From: Bacteroidia bacterium
GTDB taxonomy: Bacteria; Bacteroidota; Bacteroidia; B-17B0; Aurantibacillaceae
Length of the DNA: 64,000 bases
Direction: 5' to 3'
Assembly (NCBI GenBank): GCA_016787705.1
Contig: JAEUTP010000020.1
Location: 1 to 64,000 of the forward strand
This document shows, one piece after another, positions 58,367 through 64,000 of the stretch (positions within the stretch are counted from its first letter, which is position 1; the number at the start of each line of letters is the position of its first letter). Below the pieces are notes generated by a model, which was not told the DNA's origin, did not search any database, and worked only from the letters and a program-made list of their open reading frames with translations. A program made the translations under genes and the position numbers.

Positions 58367-58396
58367 AAACCCTTTCACAACGAAAGGGTTTTTTAT
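58367..58396 (+). terminator. Rho-independent terminator after the Cys-rich protein gene
   Basis: AAAACCCTTTC and GAAAGGGTTTTTT form a 10-bp stem with a short ACAAC loop and T tail, 24 nt past the stop codon. Confidence 0.85.
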
Positions 58397-58522
58397 TTAT
58401 GTCATTTCCTGCTTAATCTATCAGCATTTTAAAATCACTGTTTAATTACTTTTGCACTCCCCCGTTTAGGGGTATTTTATTAAAATGTTGTTAAACGGTT
58501 AACCAAAACTGTCACATTATTA

Positions 58523-58530
58523 TATCTTTG
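58523..58530 (+). promoter_or_regulatory. Putative promoter of the subtilase gene (TATCTTTG)
   Basis: TATCTTTG matches TAnnTTTG and ends 21 nt before the ATG at 58552. Its TTG is in frame with the gene and is not the start codon. Confidence 0.5.
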
Positions 58531-58551
58531 TTAAACATTAATCTAAATTAT

Positions 58552-60162
58552 ATGAAAAAACTTTTTTTATCAGCGGCTCTGCTTTCCGCATTATTCTTTA
58601 ACGCACAGGAAAAACGCCCTGACAATTGGTTTAACCTCGATCCAACCACCGATAAAATTAACGGTGTTGGTACTGAAAGAACATATAAAGAATTATTAAA
58701 AGATAAAAAATCAACAACCGTTATTGTTGGCGTTATTGATAGTGGTGTGGATTACGAACATGAAGATCTGAAAAATGTAATGTGGACCAATCCCGGTGAA
58801 ATAGCAGGAAACGGAATTGATGACGATAAGAACGGTTATATTGATGATATACACGGCTGGAGTTTTATTGGAGGAAAAGACGGGAAAAATATTGATGCCG
58901 ATAACCTTGAAGTAACAAGGTTAATGCGTAAGCTAAAACCCAAATATGAAGGTAAAACAGCTGCAGATTTTTCGAGTAAAGAAGAAAAAGCCGAATTTGA
59001 ATTGTACCAACATGTGAAAGAAGATTATGCAAAAGCAAAAGATAAATTTGAAGGACAATACAATCAACTAAAATTTTTATATGAAGGTTTAACGTCTATT
59101 AATAAAGAAGCTAAAGAACAATTAAAGTTGGATGTTATAGATGTTACCGCTTTACAAAAATATGAACCTTCCGATAAAACCAACAAGCAAATGAAAATGA
59201 TTGCCGGTATCATGCTTAAAGGTGGACAGGGAGATAATCTGGACGAAGCTATTGAAGGCATGAAAGAAGGATACGATCACTTTAAGCCTTATGTTGAAGT
59301 GGGTTTAAATTTAGATTATGATCCGCGTAGTATTGTTGGAGATGATTATAGCAATTCAAACGAAAGATATTATGGCAACGCTGATTGTAAAGGTCCGGCG
59401 AGCTTTCACGGAACCCATGTAGCAGGTATTATTGGCGCGCAAAGAAATAATGGGGTTGGTATGGATGGTGTTGCCGCCGATGTTAAAATAATGGCTATTC
59501 GTTGTGTACCTAACGGTGATGAGCGCGATAAAGATGTTGCTAACGCTATTCGTTATGCGGTTGATAATGGCTGCAAGATCATTAATATGAGTTTTGGTAA
59601 AAAATATAGCTGGGATAAAAAGGTAGTAGATGATGCCGTAAAATATGCAGAAAGTAAAGGTGTGTTATTAATGCATGCTGCAGGAAATGATAATACAGAT
59701 ATTGATGAAGTAACGCATTACCCTTGCAAAAAATTTGAGAATGGTAAAGAGGCTACTAATTTTATGGATATTGGTGCTTTAAGCTGGAAACCTGGAGATA
59801 AAGTTGTTGCGCCATTTTCTAATTATGGTAAAAAAACAGTGGATGCGTTTGCGCCTGGTGTAGATATTTATTCAACTGTACCCGAAGGCGGTTATAAAGA
59901 TGCCAGTGGCACAAGTATGGCAACTCCTGTAGCTTGTGGTGTTGCAGCAGTTTTAAAATCGTATTACCCTACGCTTACACCGCAGCAAATTAAAAAGATC
60001 TTAATTAAGAGCAGTTTAAAAACTTATAAAAGCGAAAAAATAGTTAAGCCCGGCACCAAAGATGAATTAGTAAAGTTTAGTACACTTGGTAAAAATGGTG
60101 GAATCGTAAATTTATACGAAGCCGTTAAAATGGCCGAGAAGTTTGCGAAGATGAAATCGTAA
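58552..60162 (+). CDS. Exported S8-family serine peptidase (subtilase) with large insertion
   Basis: The 536-residue protein has a signal peptide ending FFNAQ and the complete subtilisin triad: Asp63 in VIDSGVDYEHED, His286 in SFHGTHVAGII and Ser455 in GTSMATPVACG, with AAGND for the oxyanion asparagine. Between Asp and His are about 220 residues against roughly 30-40 in simple subtilisins; most of the extra part (about 120-260) is charged and helical. No T9SS sorting domain is present, so periplasmic action is likely. I use ATG 58552, since the upstream TTG at 58528 is part of a promoter motif. Confidence 0.92.
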   Translation: MKKLFLSAALLSALFFNAQEKRPDNWFNLDPTTDKINGVGTERTYKELLKDKKSTTVIVGVIDSGVDYEHEDLKNVMWTNPGEIAGNGIDDDKNGYIDDIHGWSFIGGKDGKNIDADNLEVTRLMRKLKPKYEGKTAADFSSKEEKAEFELYQHVKEDYAKAKDKFEGQYNQLKFLYEGLTSINKEAKEQLKLDVIDVTALQKYEPSDKTNKQMKMIAGIMLKGGQGDNLDEAIEGMKEGYDHFKPYVEVGLNLDYDPRSIVGDDYSNSNERYYGNADCKGPASFHGTHVAGIIGAQRNNGVGMDGVAADVKIMAIRCVPNGDERDKDVANAIRYAVDNGCKIINMSFGKKYSWDKKVVDDAVKYAESKGVLLMHAAGNDNTDIDEVTHYPCKKFENGKEATNFMDIGALSWKPGDKVVAPFSNYGKKTVDAFAPGVDIYSTVPEGGYKDASGTSMATPVACGVAAVLKSYYPTLTPQQIKKILIKSSLKTYKSEKIVKPGTKDELVKFSTLGKNGGIVNLYEAVKMAEKFAKMKS

Positions 60163-60176
60163 TAGTTCAGTCTCCC

Positions 60177-60206
60177 CCTAAATCCTTCTCTTTTAGAGAA
60201 GGACTT
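60177..60206. repeat. Palindromic element, copy 1 (CCTAAATCCTTCTC type)
   Basis: CCTAAATCCTTCTC-TTTTA-GAGAAGGACTT is a hairpin with 9-bp core arms. A second copy with the same orientation is at 60916-60945; the two flank the AlkA-type glycosylase gene. This kind of element is a common dispersed repeat. Confidence 0.75.
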
Positions 60207-60207
60207 G

Positions 60208-60236
60208 AAAAGCCATCTTAACGGATGGCTTTTTTA
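60208..60236 (+). terminator. Rho-independent terminator of the subtilase gene
   Basis: AGCCATC and GATGGCT form a 7-bp stem with a TTAACG-type loop, followed by TTTTTTATTTT, 48 nt past the stop codon and just after a palindromic repeat. Confidence 0.8.
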
Positions 60237-60299
60237 TTTTATTGTCATGTCTAGTCGAGATACATACCTTTCTATGTTCCTCTTTATCCAACAATAATT

Positions 60300-60905
60300 T
60301 TACACAGAATCCTTATACCGCCAGATATATCTGCAAGCTAAAGTTCTATGAGGTCTCCAGGCCTCTGCGATTTCTTCCATCTCTTTTAAAAGTGCTTTTT
60401 TTTCAGAAGTAAGATTGTATAATTTTTTCATGCCGTTTTGTATACCAAGGTCATCTTTCGGAAAAACATCTTCACGGTTTAAATTAAACATCAAAAGCAT
60501 TTCAACCGTCCACCTGCCAACGCCTTTTATCTGCACCAAATATTCTACCAACTCATCGTCGGTTTTCTTTTTAAGTAATTTGTAATCTAATGTTTGTTCT
60601 ATAGAAAAAGTGGCAATATTTTTTATATAACCTGCTTTTTGATAGGATAAACCAGCGCTTCGCAACTTGTCGTCGCTTAATTTAAGAATTGCCTTTGCGG
60701 TTGGAATGTTATCTTTAAACAGGTCTTCAAACCTGCCCCAAATGGTATCGGCAGCTTTTACCGACAATTGCTGGCTAACAATAGCACTCAGTAAAGCAAT
60801 GAAAAGATCCTGGTTATTATTTGTTTTTATAAGGCCAACCTTATCCATTACTTTTTGTAAGGTTTTATCCTTTCGTAAGTGAATTATGTTTGGTTTTTGT
60901 TTCAT
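60300..60905 (-). CDS. AlkA-type DNA-3-methyladenine glycosylase
   Basis: The 201-residue enzyme is of the HhH-GPD superfamily: LFIALLSAIVSQQLSVKAADTI (the substrate-pocket helix), a helix-hairpin-helix LVQIKGVGRWTVEML, and the catalytic Asp in VFPKDDLGIQNGM, followed by WRPHRTLACRYIWRY, which is typical for AlkA/MAG2 proteins. It removes alkylated purines for base excision repair. It lacks the N-terminal beta domain of E. coli AlkA. It is flanked by two copies of a palindromic repeat. Confidence 0.92.
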   Translation of the reverse strand: MKQKPNIIHLRKDKTLQKVMDKVGLIKTNNNQDLFIALLSAIVSQQLSVKAADTIWGRFEDLFKDNIPTAKAILKLSDDKLRSAGLSYQKAGYIKNIATFSIEQTLDYKLLKKKTDDELVEYLVQIKGVGRWTVEMLLMFNLNREDVFPKDDLGIQNGMKKLYNLTSEKKALLKEMEEIAEAWRPHRTLACRYIWRYKDSV

Positions 60906-60915
60906 AAGGCCTTAT

Positions 60916-60945
60916 CCTAAATCCTTCTCCTTTGGAGAAGGATTT
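60916..60945. repeat. Palindromic element, copy 2 (CCTAAATCCTTCTC type)
   Basis: CCTAAATCCTTCTCC-TTT-GGAGAAGGATT forms a hairpin with near-perfect 10-bp arms; it is the same as the copy at 60177-60206 except for a few positions. It lies between the ABC-F stop codon and the AlkA-type gene start. Confidence 0.75.
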
Positions 60946-60947
60946 TA

Positions 60948-62621
<1,674 letters not shown>

Positions 62622-62637
62622 TTAGTAGTTTAGTACC

Positions 62638-63477
62638 GTGAAATATTTACTACCTTTTTTAATTATTGCCTGTAATTTAGTGGCCCAGCAAAAAATAAGC
62701 GGCCTTATTATCGATAAAACAACAAATATGCCTATTTCGTTTGCAAGTATTGGTATTGTTGGCAAACAAGTAGGTACATTAAGCAATGAGAACGGCTTTT
62801 TTGAGCTGATATTAACCGAAGATCAAAAAAAAGACACACTTAAAGTATATGCCATAGGCTTTAAAGCACAATTTTTTTCTGCCACAGATCTATTAAAAGA
62901 GGTTAATAAAAAAATGAGTCTTGAGGCAATGCCAAAACAACTGGAGGAAGTAGTAGTAAAATCAAAAAAGATAAAATACAAAACTTTAGGTACAACTAAA
63001 TATTCTAAAAATAACTGCAGTGGCTTTGTAAAAAACACCAATAACTGGAAAGGTTCTGAATCTGCATTAAAGATCAATAATAAAGAAGGACGCCAGGTGC
63101 TCATGGAAAGTTTCAGTTTTTACATCATTCAAAATAATTATGCCGATTCATTAACCTTCAGGCTTATGTTTTATGAAGCCGCTGATACCAAATGGCAATA
63201 CCCTTCTACCCGTCCCTTTATGAAAAAACCCATCATTTTTAAGATCGGACAAAAGAACGGTGAGTTTGTTTTAAATATTAAAGACTATGGCATTTATACT
63301 TCTAAAGATTTTTATGTGAGTTTGGAATGCCTTATGGATGAAATGGAGATCACCAAATTTTGTTATGCCGGGTCTTACGATTCCCCGTCGTTTGTAAAGG
63401 CAGCGGCTTTTAGTAAGTGGACACAGATTCGCGGTGGCGGACCTGATTTTAATGTAAAAGTTTCTTTTACTGATTAA
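62638..63477 (+). CDS. Carboxypeptidase-like regulatory domain protein (GTG start)
   Basis: The 279-residue protein has a signal peptide (about 1-17; KYLLPFLIIACNLVAQ) and a carboxypeptidase-regulatory-like beta domain (about 18-105; KISGLIIDKTTNMPISFASI, GTLSNENGFFEL, LEEVVVKSKKI), then a ~170-residue C-terminal beta-rich domain with SFSFYIIQNNYADSLTFRLMFYEA. The start codon is GTG. The N-terminal domain is of the sort found in front of TonB-dependent receptors, but no plug or barrel is present. Likely a periplasmic or surface protein of unknown role, divergent from ABC-F. Confidence 0.82.
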   Translation: MKYLLPFLIIACNLVAQQKISGLIIDKTTNMPISFASIGIVGKQVGTLSNENGFFELILTEDQKKDTLKVYAIGFKAQFFSATDLLKEVNKKMSLEAMPKQLEEVVVKSKKIKYKTLGTTKYSKNNCSGFVKNTNNWKGSESALKINNKEGRQVLMESFSFYIIQNNYADSLTFRLMFYEAADTKWQYPSTRPFMKKPIIFKIGQKNGEFVLNIKDYGIYTSKDFYVSLECLMDEMEITKFCYAGSYDSPSFVKAAAFSKWTQIRGGGPDFNVKVSFTD

Positions 63478-63533
63478 GAACTCAACATTCTTTATTTTTC
63501 TTGTCACTTTTGGCTCGCAAAAGTAACCAAAAC

Positions 63534-63677
63534 GCTTTTGATCTTTTGAAGGAGATTTTTTCTTTCGCGATGTAGAGACAGCGAAAGAAAAACCGTTGCC
63601 TTACTAAGCACTTTTCTGAATGCCTAATCAACTTTACGCCAAGCTTAGCTCGCTACTATCTCTGCAAAAGATCAAAA
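63534..63677. repeat. Complex inverted repeat before the cyanophycinase gene
   Basis: TTTTGATCTTTTG (63536-63548) and CAAAAGATCAAAA (63665-63677) are perfect 13-bp arms. Inside, TTTTTCTTTCGC (63557-63568) pairs perfectly with GCGAAAGAAAAA (63581-63592). Preceding bases (GCAAAAGTAACCAAAACG) belong to a dispersed element seen in many Bacteroidota. The gap 63478-63762 holds no gene. Confidence 0.75.
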
Positions 63678-63762
63678 TTGCAAAACTCGTTCAACTAAAC
63701 TTAAAAAACATCTTTGCTAAACAAAAACTCATTTTAACTGTTGTAGTTACAGGAGTTATTTT

Positions 63763-64000
63763 ATGCGAAACCAAATACCCAAAGGCAAGCTTATTTTAAT
63801 TGGTGGTGCCGAAGACAAAGGAAAAGCAACTGTTTTGGATATTGAAGGAAAAAACAAACAATTTGAAGAGTTTGAAATCTTAAAAACACTACTGCCCAAA
63901 AAAAGAGGCAAACGCATTCTCGAAATAATTACCACTGCCTCACAACAACCAAAAGAAGTCATGCGTACCTATCATTCGGCTTTTAAAGAGATAGGCTTTA
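63763..64000 (+). CDS. Cyanophycinase (5' part, cut by window edge)
   Basis: The first 79 residues are visible. MRNQIPKGKLILIGGAEDKG has the GGAEDK block of the S51 cyanophycinase family, and RILEIITTASQQPKEVMRTYHSAF continues it. The family hydrolyses cyanophycin (multi-L-arginyl-poly-L-aspartate) to dipeptides; the catalytic Ser lies past the window. An AGGAG sequence lies 7 nt before the ATG, a rare clear Shine-Dalgarno site in this window. In Bacteroidota this gene is commonly followed by cyanophycin synthetase. Confidence 0.88.
   Translation, partial: MRNQIPKGKLILIGGAEDKGKATVLDIEGKNKQFEEFEILKTLLPKKRGKRILEIITTASQQPKEVMRTYHSAFKEIGF

Overview
The window is AT-rich chromosomal DNA from a free-living member of the Bacteroidota with a type IX secretion system (T9SS). 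Evidence for this: T9SS type A C-terminal sorting domains on four secreted proteins, gliding-motility-type (CHU_C, type B) C-terminal domains on two giant adhesin-like proteins, a PorP/SprF-family partner, BrxA/B bacilliredoxin, DUF2911, DUF2383 (PA2169-type) proteins, and recurrent promoter-like TAnnTTTG motifs, the Bacteroidota sigma-A signature. I cannot assign a class or genus from the sequence alone. No tRNA, rRNA, CRISPR array, insertion sequence or prophage was seen.

Layout. 1-1.2 kb: 5' part of rpsF and a secreted carboxypeptidase-regulatory-like protein that has a much longer paralogue at 41.4-44.0 kb. 1.4-11.6 kb: a large M1 peptidase apparently fused to an outer-membrane barrel, then a 1,897-residue repeat adhesin abutting its PorP/SprF partner. 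11.8-23.3 kb: DUF2911, a PIG-L deacetylase / 37-residue membrane microprotein / sodium:solute symporter group, a TipA-like MerR regulator, an RluF-type pseudouridine synthase, two envelope proteins, a three-gene stress-like operon (histone-H1-like, DUF2383, disordered), and an S66 peptidase. 23.4-31.6 kb: four minus-strand T9SS type A cargo proteins, two of them tandem paralogues and one a metzincin with a beta-helix-like region. 31.8-45.7 kb: dihydrolipoyl dehydrogenase and M16 peptidase, bacilliredoxin, lipoproteins, a GT2 plus GT-C-like pair, a methyltransferase, the long Ala/Lys/Glu-repeat protein, an FAD oxidoreductase and cytidine deaminase. 46.0-49.4 kb: a PKD-repeat type B T9SS protein. 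50.3-54.3 kb: a compact four-gene set with an ECF-like sigma factor, a single-pass membrane protein in the anti-sigma position, an FGE-like protein and a protein with caspase/CHAT-like His and Cys motifs. 54.4-57.4 kb: housekeeping operon (phosphoglycerate mutase, HAD hydrolase, methionine aminopeptidase, EEP-family membrane protein). 57.4-64.0 kb: Pmp3-like lipoprotein, Cys/Lys-rich small protein, subtilase with a large insertion, AlkA-type glycosylase, ABC-F protein, a carboxypeptidase-regulatory-like protein, and the 5' end of a cyanophycinase gene.

How it fits together. Much of the window encodes the cell envelope: secreted or surface-exported proteins, their translocation partner, lipoproteins and peptidases. 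Regulation is visible as TAnnTTTG promoters, sometimes with an upstream TTTG at 19-23 bp, and as many rho-independent hairpins. Several intergenic gaps hold imperfect inverted repeats of the kind scattered through Bacteroidota genomes. The most promising candidate for an undescribed system is the 50.3-54.3 kb sigma-factor island. Further points of interest are the M1-barrel fusion, the microprotein coupled to the symporter, and the paralogous pair that shares its ends but differs by about 500 residues of helical repeat.
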